Source: Deltaproteobacteria bacterium
GTDB lineage: Bacteria > Myxococcota > B64-G9
DNA length: 64,000 bases
NCBI GenBank assembly: GCA_019314375.1
Contig: JAFCZJ010000017.1
Location: 52,543-116,542 of the forward strand
Reading direction: 5' to 3'
Each line of letters starts with the position of its first letter. Position 1 is the first letter of the stretch. The position numbers were made by a program, and so were the translations under genes. Under the pieces are notes generated by a model. That model worked only from the letters and a program-made list of their open reading frames with translations, had not been told where the DNA came from and ran no database searches. Below, one piece after another: positions 34,001-40,015 of the stretch.

Positions 34001-34250
34001 CGGCATGGAGCCCACCAAGCAAGTCTCCCGGCACAGATGGGACCTCGGCATCAGCTGGTACGAAGAAATCCGCGACAGCGGCACCAACTTCTTCTTCGAG
34101 CGCCTGCCCAAAGGCCAATACACCTTCAAGTACCGTATCCGGGCGGCCATGGCCGGCTCCTTCAAGGTATCCCCAGCCACCTTACAATCCATGTACGCCC
34201 CCGAGTTCACAGCCTTCTCCCAGGGCCACGGCCTCAAGATTGCCCCCTGA
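28044..34250 (+). CDS. Alpha-2-macroglobulin family lipoprotein (CTEQ thioester)
   Basis: 2068 residues. A signal peptide ends in MAMAC (lipoprotein), so it is likely anchored at the envelope. An N-terminal helical/TPR-like region (about 60-400) is followed by macroglobulin domains. MG2 contains LYTDRSIYRPGQKIHFKAVV, and a low-complexity linker (about 1210-1300, Gly/Ala/Lys-rich) may serve as the bait region. The A2M domain follows (TAFWQPQLRTDPNGEARIVF) and the thioester motif PYECTEQTL (Cys1535). Family members trap proteases by cleavage in the bait and crosslinking through the thioester. ATG at 28044 has GGAGG in place; frames from 27993 are not signal-like. It stands alone, without the pbpC gene that often accompanies bacterial A2M. 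Confidence 0.9.
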   Translation: MRRMSICLLSIFAMMAMACSAKQEARDAQVAVQEPVSKLAAKAAPPKKTQKTLPKIEPPKPWPLKAWTGQKSESWKEVKKLLGEQKVQAALKKVEVMLAEAKTKNDGEEQTRCLLNLVQMRSGLHGYEKAVRFLLEQEWPKDLLSQTALNLYHAQGLIQYTRAYSWEIRKREQVRSKGPVDLKAWTMGQIYAEAHRALGRAWQHREQLGKIPAKQLEEYLRLNNYPRDIRGSLRDTTAYLWVSLLNDSQGWSPTESNSVYNLDLKSLFANQDLGNPLHPIHPLQRIAAITADLENWHRQENRPEAAFEARLERLRALHRHLSMDEDRGAIRVELKKNLQGLKKLPWWSLGMHQLAQFTLAEQDAEKNIRARAIAAEGLEAFPESLGGKRCEYLIKNIERPGYQLSAMAADAPNKPSIELSYKNLKRIYFRAYVYDLPAQLRKSKDSNLLPDYREIRSWMKKRKAGHSWQVDLKATPDFSMHRRIITPPKMKPGAWIIVASGQEKFGRTDNLLQAVHILVSDLVLVTQREGNTLDAMLVSGETGLPVPGAKMVLYRTDWRHGHRPTKTLHHCKNGHARFKLSQNHSQFVFASKGAQMAIDPNYVYGWGRDRPRKTTSALLYTDRSIYRPGQKIHFKAVVYSGRADLGKLSISPKRKLRVRLMDANYQEVDKIVLTSNEFGTAAGSFRIPTGRALGAWSLRAINHSQSIRVEEYKRPTFETKLLEPEQALRLNQPAEIQGEARYYFGLPVTEGQVVWQVRRNPVYPSWWYWWGGISSPNRNQMVAQGTSTLDDEGKFTIQFKPEADKRLADDKHLSYRYAVHADVTDEGGETRVADRSFRLGFVAVEARFEAKKGFALAGKPSAWTMHRSDLDGSPAAGDGNWRLLALKQAKHCLLPADQPQNPQGLDETFKKYMSPDDLKRKRHSPGYNAQAVLRSWADGKELARGKLKHDAEGKAEIELASLPAGVYRLRYETKDDYGSPFDAQTEFLVGDRDFAPALPAMLLIESPKVSVGGTARVLATSGLDDQPLFYEIHRNGAHIERHQYTAGKDPALIEIPIKAEHRGGFTVMLWLVRDHQFISMQRSVFVPWDEKKLKIEFSTFRDKLKPGQTEEWTIKVSKTTGTDATVPAAEILAYMYDRSLDSFTPHNPFDPIRLYPNRSGAAQCVSTLRTARRIWIESLGFKGPGSYPNLQIDALKTISGYALGGPGSRHQRMVRGPLGNNRLAGDMVDAPLAAAAEPAESKDALSDDEDISAGVGRAGIADKRSKGKGGGGARRAREASGLLESPSTGSHAPEAPAQTMRTNFSETAFWQPQLRTDPNGEARIVFTVPDSVTSWKVWLHAITKDMASGSLMKEAQSVKELMVRPYLPRFLREGDEARIKVVVNNASKRKIEGKLDFDIIDPESKKSLLAEFGLSSDKAQGQPFSVEAGAGTNLEFIVHAPARVGQVAIRVQARSGEFSDGELRPIPLLPGRMHLFQSRFVTLKDAERRELFFEDLAKNDDPSRVDEQMVVTLDGQLFYQVLSALPYMINYPYECTEQTLNRFVSTGILSSMYKDFPAVARMAKKLSARDTRNEAWKADDANRKMALEETPWLRTAKGGGEDIGDLIKVLDPRIARAQRYASLARLKKMQNSNGSFPWFSGGPPSVYMTTYLLHGFAKAMEFGVDVPKNVVRRAFGYLHSHFLREILVNMRKHDCCWEAVTFLNYVLSNYPDASWHGFSEAERKEMLNFSFKHWKQHAPYLKGQLALTLHRAKRAKHAKLVWASVMDSAQTKKDQGTFWAPEDRAWLWYNDTIETHAFALRTLMELEPKNTQSDGLVLWLLLNKKMNHWKSTRATAEVIYSLAHYLKAEGALGVEERIHVTAGDESRDYVFKPDEFTGKGQQWVIPGKEIVPEKTAKVIVEKKTKGYLFASATWHYSTEKMPTEARGDVLHVERSFFKRIKTADGAVLDPLTEGAQIKIGDEIEVQLSIRAKSPMEYVHLRDPRAAGMEPTKQVSRHRWDLGISWYEEIRDSGTNFFFERLPKGQYTFKYRIRAAMAGSFKVSPATLQSMYAPEFTAFSQGHGLKIAP

Positions 34251-34257
34251 AGAGCTT

Positions 34258-34330
34258 CCAACTATTCACCTCCAACTATTCACCCAACTATTCACCTGGC
34301 ACCCAGGCCTGGTTGCACCCAGGCCTGGTT
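34258..34330 (+). repeat. Repeat block 1 (AACTATTCACC / GCACCCAGGCCTGGTT)
   Basis: Two or three copies of a 13-14-bp unit CCAACTATTCACC are followed by two tandem 16-bp copies of GCACCCAGGCCTGGTT (34299-34314, 34315-34330). Similar blocks occur at 36740 and 43177. It lies between the A2M gene and the Phd/ParE pair and contains the start of the TA promoter. No transposase is seen. Confidence 0.8.
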
Positions 34331-34357
34331 GATCTCTGACTTAATTTGAACTATAAT
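34329..34357 (+). promoter_or_regulatory. Promoter of the Phd/ParE-type operon
   Basis: TTGATC (34329-34334), 17 nt spacer, and a perfect TATAAT (34352-34357). The region is A+T-rich, unlike its surroundings. The -35 begins at the end of repeat block 1. A GAGGT SD at 34384 precedes the antitoxin ATG at 34395. Confidence 0.65.
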
Positions 34358-34394
34358 TAGAACATATTTAGACTTTCTATCGTGAGGTCACAGA

Positions 34395-34688
34395 ATGAAA
34401 CCATTGAGCGTCTCGGACGACATCATTCCCTTGGGCCAATTTAAGGCTCGCGCTTCGGGCATCATCAAGGACCTCGCCGACCGGGGGAACGCGCTCGTCA
34501 TTACGCAAAATGGACGGCCCGCCTTTGTTGTGATGTCTCCTGTTGAATTTGACCGCATGAGAGAACGGGAGGCTTTTCTGGTGGCGATGGCTCAGGGGCT
34601 GGCTAACGTAAAGGCTGGGCGGGTGATTGACGACGAGGAAATGCGGGAGCAACTCGACGCCGAGTTTGGCTTGCTGGAAGAAGAATGA
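34395..34688 (+). CDS. Type II antitoxin, Phd/YefM family
   Basis: 97 residues. The N-terminal Phd/YefM fold is visible (DDIIPLGQFKARASGIIKDL, then RGNALVITQNGRPAFVVMSP and EFDRMRER), used in DNA binding and autorepression. The acidic C-terminus (DDEEMREQLDAEFGLLEEE) would bind and inhibit the toxin. The stop overlaps the toxin start by 4 nt (ATGA). A consensus promoter lies upstream. Confidence 0.9.
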   Translation: MKPLSVSDDIIPLGQFKARASGIIKDLADRGNALVITQNGRPAFVVMSPVEFDRMREREAFLVAMAQGLANVKAGRVIDDEEMREQLDAEFGLLEEE

Positions 34689-34990
34689 AACTGCTCTGGT
34701 CGCGGCGAGCACAACAGGACATGCTGAGGATTGGCCGCTACATCGCCAGGGACAACCCCGTGGCGGCGCGAATTTGGGTCGAGCGCCTCAGACAAAAAGC
34801 AGCCCTGGCCACAAAATCTCCAAAAGCCGGTCGCATCGTACCGGAGTATTCACAGCCCGAATTACGAGAAATCCTGGTCCGAAACTACAGAATTGTGTAC
34901 CGAGTATGCGACGACGCCATCAAAATCATCACCGTATTTGAAGGCCACCTGCTTTTCCCCGAAGACGCAATCTCAGACGACGACGAGTAA
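34685..34990 (+). CDS. Type II toxin, RelE/ParE superfamily
   Basis: 101 residues. ParE-like fold: WSRRAQQDMLRIGRYIARDNP at the N-terminus, then RIVPEYSQPELREILVRNYRIVYRV, the conserved end of ParE/RelE toxins. ParE toxins poison DNA gyrase and RelE cleaves mRNA; the second class cannot be excluded. Overlaps the antitoxin gene by 4 nt. No antitoxin is downstream, so the pair is complete. Confidence 0.9.
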   Translation: MKLLWSRRAQQDMLRIGRYIARDNPVAARIWVERLRQKAALATKSPKAGRIVPEYSQPELREILVRNYRIVYRVCDDAIKIITVFEGHLLFPEDAISDDDE

Positions 34991-35023
34991 TCTCACGGCT
35001 AGCACCCAAGCGGGCCCATCAGA

Positions 35024-35074
35024 TACGATTCTTGCCAAATGTCACGCATTAGTTTATCTTTTACAAGAATCGTA
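35024..35074 (+). promoter_or_regulatory. AbiE promoter with operator inverted repeat
   Basis: An 11-bp inverted repeat, TACGATTCTTG (35024-35034) and CAAGAATCGTA (35064-35074), flanks a promoter TTGCCA (35032-35037), 17 nt, TATCTT (35055-35060). A second, weaker pair of the same half-sites is at about 35087 and 35127. AbiEi antitoxins are known to repress their operon through inverted repeats, which fits. Confidence 0.6.
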
Positions 35075-35106
35075 ACGCCCTTGCGAGACGATTCCTTTGG
35101 AACCTA

Positions 35107-35925
35107 ATGAATGACATTGTTTCTATGGAGAATCGTATCGTTATGCGGGCCAGTCAATACATACGGAATCTGGCGGCGAATGGGAAATACCACTTTAGCA
35201 CAGCCGACGCGGTCAAGGCGGTCGAGGGCAAGCTTCCGGCGGTGCGTGCACAGCTGCGACGACTCAAACAGCAGGAGCTGATCGCGGAACCCGTGCGCAG
35301 CTTCCACGTCATCGTCCCGCCCGAGTATAAGCGTCTGGGTTGTCTGCCAGCAGAGCACTTCATCGACCAGCTGATGCAGGTTTGGGGAGCGCACTACTAC
35401 GTGGGTCTGTTGAGCGCCGCCGAACGGCACGGCGCGGCTCATCAGCGCCCCCAGGCAACCCAGGTCATGGTGCGCAAGAACCGCCCGGCGGTCGCGTGCG
35501 GACAAATTCGCGTCGAGTTCATCGCCCGCGGTGACCTCGATGAGATGCCGGTCACCAAACTCAATACGCCGCGCGGTGTGCTGCGGTACTCCACCCCAGA
35601 GATAACAGCGCTAGAGTTGGTCGGCTATCCCCACCATGCGGGTGGATTGAACAACGTGGCCACGGTCCTGTCCGAACTCTCCGAGGAGATGGCCGCCGAC
35701 AAGCTGCTCGAAGCCGCGAAGCTCTGTCCCTTGAGTTGGTCGCAACGCTTGGGCCACATTCTGGAGTTGGTCGGGCAAAAAAAGTTTGCACAAGTGCTTG
35801 CGCCCTTCGTGTTGGAGAACGCCAAGAGCTATGCGCCGCTACGTCGTGCTGCGAGCATCACGGGCGGAAAAAAAAACCCGCGTTGGAAGCTCATCGTCAA
35901 CGTTGAAGTGGAGCCAGACGAATGA
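35107..35925 (+). CDS. abiEi: AbiEi antitoxin (type IV toxin-antitoxin)
   Basis: 272 residues. The N-terminal winged-helix segment (RASQYIRNLAANGKYHFSTADAV) is followed by the AbiEi C-terminal domain, containing GAHYYVGLLSAAERHGAAHQ and VTKLNTPRGVLRYSTPEITAL. The known antitoxin represses the operon and neutralises the nucleotidyltransferase toxin without direct binding. Start ambiguous: 35107, 35125 or 35143; the family core starts at 35143, where a GGAG lies 12 nt upstream. Overlaps the toxin gene by 4 nt (ATGA). Confidence 0.85.
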   Translation: MNDIVSMENRIVMRASQYIRNLAANGKYHFSTADAVKAVEGKLPAVRAQLRRLKQQELIAEPVRSFHVIVPPEYKRLGCLPAEHFIDQLMQVWGAHYYVGLLSAAERHGAAHQRPQATQVMVRKNRPAVACGQIRVEFIARGDLDEMPVTKLNTPRGVLRYSTPEITALELVGYPHHAGGLNNVATVLSELSEEMAADKLLEAAKLCPLSWSQRLGHILELVGQKKFAQVLAPFVLENAKSYAPLRRAASITGGKKNPRWKLIVNVEVEPDE

Positions 35926-36737
35926 TCCCCAAGGATTACATCACAGCCTGGAGAGCGCAGGCACCATGGCGTCTCGATGCACAGGTCGAGCAAGACCTTG
36001 TTATCAGCCGCGCCATCGTCGATCTCTTTTCAGTTCCCGAGGTGGCGAGCAGTCTCGTCTTTCGTGGAGGCACCGCCTTGTACAAGATCTACCTCACTCC
36101 TCCGGCGAGGTACTCCGAGGACATCGATCTGGTGCAGGTCCGGGCAGAACCCATCGGCGAGACCCTCGATCGAGCGCGTGCGGTGCTGGACCCGTGGCTC
36201 GGGGAACCGCGTCGTGTTTTCAAGGAGGGGCGAGTCAATCTGGTGTACCGCTTCAAGTCCGAGGACACGCCCCCGCTGAAGCTGCGGCTCAAGGTAGAGA
36301 TTAACACCCGCGAGCATTTCACCGAACTCGGCGTGATGCGCGTACCCTTCGAGGTCGTGAACCCCTGGTTTAACGGTGAGGCAGACGTCTCGACCTACGC
36401 GATCAACGAGCTGCTCTGCACCAAGCTACGCGCGCTCTATCAGCGAAAGAAGGGGCGGGATCTCTTCGACGTCTGGCACGCCCTGGACATGGGCCGCATC
36501 GACCCAGCGACGCTTCTCGCCTGCTTCGATCGATACATAACCGAGGACGGACGCAGCGTCACTCGAGCGCAGTTCGAAGCGAATCTGGCCGGGAAACGAA
36601 ATCAACCCGACTTCCGCGACGACGTAGGGCCACTCCTTCGGCCCAATTTCTCCTGGGATTTCGACGTGGCCCTGGACGCGGTTCTCGAAAGCCTGGTATC
36701 TCAACTGCCCGGGGATCCATGGAAGGGCGAAGAGTAG
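35922..36737 (+). CDS. abiEii: AbiEii nucleotidyltransferase toxin
   Basis: 271 residues. The nucleotidyltransferase core is clear: FRGGTALYKIY followed by YSEDIDLVQV (the two catalytic Asp). A helical C-terminal part contains INELLCTKLRALYQRKKGRDLFDVW, conserved in AbiEii/AbiGii. The toxin causes abortive infection; related enzymes add nucleotides to tRNA. Coupled to abiEi through the ATGA overlap. Repeat block 2 starts 3 nt after the stop. Confidence 0.9.
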   Translation: MIPKDYITAWRAQAPWRLDAQVEQDLVISRAIVDLFSVPEVASSLVFRGGTALYKIYLTPPARYSEDIDLVQVRAEPIGETLDRARAVLDPWLGEPRRVFKEGRVNLVYRFKSEDTPPLKLRLKVEINTREHFTELGVMRVPFEVVNPWFNGEADVSTYAINELLCTKLRALYQRKKGRDLFDVWHALDMGRIDPATLLACFDRYITEDGRSVTRAQFEANLAGKRNQPDFRDDVGPLLRPNFSWDFDVALDAVLESLVSQLPGDPWKGEE

Positions 36738-36739
36738 GC

Positions 36740-36872
36740 CCAACTATTCACCCCCAACTATTCACCTGGCACTCAGGCCTGGTGGCACTCAGGCCTGGTG
36801 GCCTCGCGCCTACTTTTTGCCGGTGCCTGAAGGCTGGTGGCCTCGCGCCTACTTTTTGCCGGTGCCTGAAGG
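36740..36872 (+). repeat. Repeat block 2, including a duplicated gene end
   Basis: Two CCAACTATTCACC units and two tandem 16-bp GGCACTCAGGCCTGGT copies (36768-36783, 36784-36799) are followed by two perfect 39-bp tandem copies (36795-36833, 36834-36872). The second 39-bp copy contains the last codons and stop of the SGNH gene (36849); the first copy is an orphan duplicate of it. Confidence 0.85.
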
Positions 36873-37964
36873 CAGCAGGGGGATTTTTTGGCTCCAGCGA
36901 TGTTCGGTGAAGCCTCGCGCCGCGAAGACCCAGATGAAGATTTTCTTGCCCAGGATGGTTTCCGGGCGTTTTTTGGCACGTTGGTAGATGGAGATGCGCG
37001 GGTTGTGCACCATGTCCCCGCGGGTGGCCATCAGGTCCACGGGAAAACCCAAGTTTAAGGCCAGGGCATCCGGCAGCCCGGCACCTCGGGCCTGCATGTC
37101 ACCGCCCTCGTGGAAGATCAGAGCGTGGCTGCCGCCAAAGATCAGTACGGGGCTCTTCGGATCGCAGGCCACGGGGCTCAGGCTGCCGTCGGCCGCTCGG
37201 GTACCCACGAAATCGAGATCGAGCACCTCGCGCTCAGGGGGCTTTTTGACCTTGAGCCGGTAGGTCTGCCAGAGATCGCCTGAGATCGTCACACTTCGCC
37301 GCTCGCTGAGATAAGAATTCGAGCGGGCTGATTCGGGCAAGGCTTGGTACCAGGGCTCGGCCTTGATCCGCTCGGCCAGCTTCTTGGCCAGTAAACCGAT
37401 GGCCCGGCCCGAGTAGTGGTGGTCCTGCTTGCAGTAGGTATCTCCGCCACGCCGCCCGGCCAAAAACAGCTCAGTCGGATCAAGCACCTCGACCCCCTTG
37501 GAACGAAGCAAGGCATAGAAGGTCTGGTGCGCCGGGTCCAATCGCGAGAAGCTGCCATCGGGCCTGAGGGGGATGGCGGCAGGGTCGATGAGTTTGTCTG
37601 CGTAGATGATGGCCTTGGGCGGGATCGGCACCAGGATCAGCGCGATGCCTTGCGCGGCCAGGCGGTCGCGGTAGTTCAGGATGGCCGGGAGGGGATCGCG
37701 CTCGGCGGCAGGCCGGGCCGGGGAGATCTTGCGGGCCTGCTCGCCCCAAAAAGGCCCGGCGGCCACGTGCAAAAGCTCGTCGTCCATGAACAACCAACCA
37801 TCGCTACCGGCCAGCGACCACAAACTCACCCCCTGGGCTTTCTTCTTGCAGGTCTTGCGCAAAAACTCGACGGCCCGATCCAGGCTTGGCGCTTCCCCAC
37901 CGACGGCTCGGCCCGGGCCCATGAGAAAGATCAGGCCCAGAATCGTTGCGATGCATGCACGCAT
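36849..37964 (-). CDS. AlgX/AlgJ-like SGNH hydrolase-fold O-acetylation protein
   Basis: 371 residues with a signal peptide (MRACIATILGLIFLMGPGRA). SGNH/AlgX-like domain: VPIPPKAIIY early, DHHYSGRAI (Asp-His pair) and FGGSHALIF (Ser; the usual GDS reads GGS). Such proteins transfer acetyl groups to a periplasmic or secreted polysaccharide with an MBOAT partner. ATG at 37964 has GAGGTG 7 nt upstream; the frame to 38159 overlaps the previous gene. Third gene of the cluster, 10 nt after the larger paralogue. Its 3' end is duplicated in repeat block 2. Confidence 0.8.
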   Translation of the reverse strand: MRACIATILGLIFLMGPGRAVGGEAPSLDRAVEFLRKTCKKKAQGVSLWSLAGSDGWLFMDDELLHVAAGPFWGEQARKISPARPAAERDPLPAILNYRDRLAAQGIALILVPIPPKAIIYADKLIDPAAIPLRPDGSFSRLDPAHQTFYALLRSKGVEVLDPTELFLAGRRGGDTYCKQDHHYSGRAIGLLAKKLAERIKAEPWYQALPESARSNSYLSERRSVTISGDLWQTYRLKVKKPPEREVLDLDFVGTRAADGSLSPVACDPKSPVLIFGGSHALIFHEGGDMQARGAGLPDALALNLGFPVDLMATRGDMVHNPRISIYQRAKKRPETILGKKIFIWVFAARGFTEHRWSQKIPLLPSGTGKK

Positions 37965-37974
37965 AAAAGACACC

Positions 37975-40002
37975 TCAACAGCGGCGACCTTGTTCGTTGC
38001 GCTGAATGAGAACCAGTATAGCGCCAAGGAGAAGGGCCAACAGCACAAAAGCGACAAGCTCGGGCCAGCCGACTCGAGCCTGGGTGGACGCAAGCCCCGG
38101 CTGCGGCTTTTCGGGCCCTTCGTCCATGAGCTCAGCGAAGCTGTGCTCCTCGAGCTCAAAGGCCGACAGGTCGGAGCGGTTCAGCCTGCCGAGGCGATCG
38201 GCATCCCAGGCAGCAAGGCGCAGGTGGACGCGTTCGCCCAGACGCAGGCGCGGCACCCGGGTCCAGCGCTGGTCCCGCATGGAAAACATGTAGGCCACCG
38301 TGGCCTCGGCCGGTAGCGCGCGCGGCCCGACCGCCTCCAAGTCGACCAGGTGAACGGCGCTGAGGTGATCCTTGTAGAGCACCGACATGGGCCGCGGGGT
38401 GGGGCTGACGGCGGCCACCGTGGCCCAGGCCTCGATCGACTCGTCGGGCCCGGGCACCCACAGACTCGAGGGCCGCGGCAGGCCCCTCGCCATGGGGAGC
38501 ATGCGCCAGTCCCCGTATGAGAGCTCATGGGCGGCGAACTGCCAAATGACCACCCGCTTGCCGGCGAGCCGATCCCGACCGCGGGCCAGCTCGCGAGCCA
38601 AGGCAGCGCGGGAGTTGAAGGCACCCTTGTCGTTGCGCGCGATCGCGTCGACCCCGCGGCCCAGCGCGTGAGCCAAGTGCTCAGCCAGACCGGCGGCCTC
38701 GCCCCAACCCATGGCTTCGACCGAAAAGATGTTGGTGAAGCTGTCGCCCAACAAGAGAACCTGGGCCGTCGGATCGGGACGCCACAAGCCCTCGCCTTGC
38801 AGCACCTGATTCAGCCGGATCTCTTCGCGAAAAGCCTCGGCGGAGGTGGCAGGCAATTCGAGCATGCGGGCGATGTCGCCAATGGCGCTCACTCGAACTG
38901 GGCTCAGCCGGGTGGGCTCGGCGGCGGCGGGGGTGGAAAACTCGACCTCTCGGGTAATCAAGGCGGCCAGGCCCTTGGCGCACAGCTCGACCGCCTCCGG
39001 ATGCCAATGCAAATCGGCCTTGAGGTAGACGGGGGTTTTGTCCCGGCATCGCGCCCGTAGCAAATCCGCGCTCGGATCGTAAACCAGGCTGGGCAGGGAC
39101 AAAAGCAAGTCGCGATCGCGTTTGAGCTCCTCGAGCAAGGGAGCCATGGCCTCGAAGGCTGGATCCCGGACCACGCTTGCGTAGTCGGCCAGGCGCCCAT
39201 CCAAAAAGAGGAGCGGATCAGCAAGCTCCGCCAGCATCTGATCGCTGTCGGGATTTCGAAGCGCGCCGTCTCGACAGGCATCCGCCTTGGGAGCGAATCG
39301 ACCCGGATACAGAGCCGGTTTGTTGGGCACCGGCACGATCACCAGACGAATGCCCCGCCGCGCCAGGGCGAGCTGGAAGTGCAAGATGGCGGGCACCGGA
39401 TCGGGCTGGGGCGGAGCCCGCCACTCGGAACCACTCTGGCGACGGGCGATCAAACGCTCGGGCTGAAGAAAACCCGGACCGCTCAGGTGACTGATGCTTC
39501 GATGGAAAAAAAGCCAGCCAGCCTCGCCCACCAGCGTCTTCTCGTTGCCCACCCCGAAAACCTCGGTCTGGACTTGCTGGCTCAGCGGCAGCATGGCCCC
39601 GGTCAACAAAGATTCGTCGGCGAGGTCCTTCTCGTAAGCATCCATGGAGCGAAGCATGAAGCGGTTGGCTTTAAAAAGCCGGTCGAAAAAGCTGTCCGCG
39701 GCGAGTGTTTCGGCCGAGAAGTCCGGGTGCGAAACGCTGTCGGGCGGCTCAGCCAGCATCCAGATGGACGCGGCCTGGACCGCGTCTTTGGCCAGTCTCA
39801 GGCCGGCGGATGGACGGTCGTGGCGCATCTCGAAGACGAGCTGGACTGTCGGCACGCCGAAAACAATCAGCAAAAAGCCCATGGCCAGCGCCAGCTTGGG
39901 TCCTTTGGCGATGCGGGTATGGCCGATCTCGCGAGCGGCCACGGCGGCTCGCTCGTTCAGCGAGTAGGAAGGAAAGGCCTTCTTTGTGCTCTTTGGTTTC
40001 AG
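37975..40002 (-). CDS. AlgJ-like SGNH protein; possible CTG start
   Basis: About 675 residues. An N-terminal membrane helix (LALAMGFLLIVFGVPTVQLV) and one near the C-terminus (ELVAFVLLALLLGAILVLI) flank an AlgX/AlgJ-like SGNH domain, with VPVPNKPALYP, ADLHWHPEAV (Asp-His) and LGDSFTNIF (Ser). A CTG at 40002 is proposed as start because GGGAGG lies 6 nt upstream and 13 nt separate it from the MBOAT stop; otherwise GTG at 39942, which has no SD. The CTG start adds 20 basic residues. Together with the MBOAT protein it probably O-acetylates an exported glycan. Confidence 0.75.
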   Translation of the reverse strand: MKPKSTKKAFPSYSLNERAAVAAREIGHTRIAKGPKLALAMGFLLIVFGVPTVQLVFEMRHDRPSAGLRLAKDAVQAASIWMLAEPPDSVSHPDFSAETLAADSFFDRLFKANRFMLRSMDAYEKDLADESLLTGAMLPLSQQVQTEVFGVGNEKTLVGEAGWLFFHRSISHLSGPGFLQPERLIARRQSGSEWRAPPQPDPVPAILHFQLALARRGIRLVIVPVPNKPALYPGRFAPKADACRDGALRNPDSDQMLAELADPLLFLDGRLADYASVVRDPAFEAMAPLLEELKRDRDLLLSLPSLVYDPSADLLRARCRDKTPVYLKADLHWHPEAVELCAKGLAALITREVEFSTPAAAEPTRLSPVRVSAIGDIARMLELPATSAEAFREEIRLNQVLQGEGLWRPDPTAQVLLLGDSFTNIFSVEAMGWGEAAGLAEHLAHALGRGVDAIARNDKGAFNSRAALARELARGRDRLAGKRVVIWQFAAHELSYGDWRMLPMARGLPRPSSLWVPGPDESIEAWATVAAVSPTPRPMSVLYKDHLSAVHLVDLEAVGPRALPAEATVAYMFSMRDQRWTRVPRLRLGERVHLRLAAWDADRLGRLNRSDLSAFELEEHSFAELMDEGPEKPQPGLASTQARVGWPELVAFVLLALLLGAILVLIQRNEQGRRC

Positions 40003-40015
40003 CTCGGCCTCCCGG

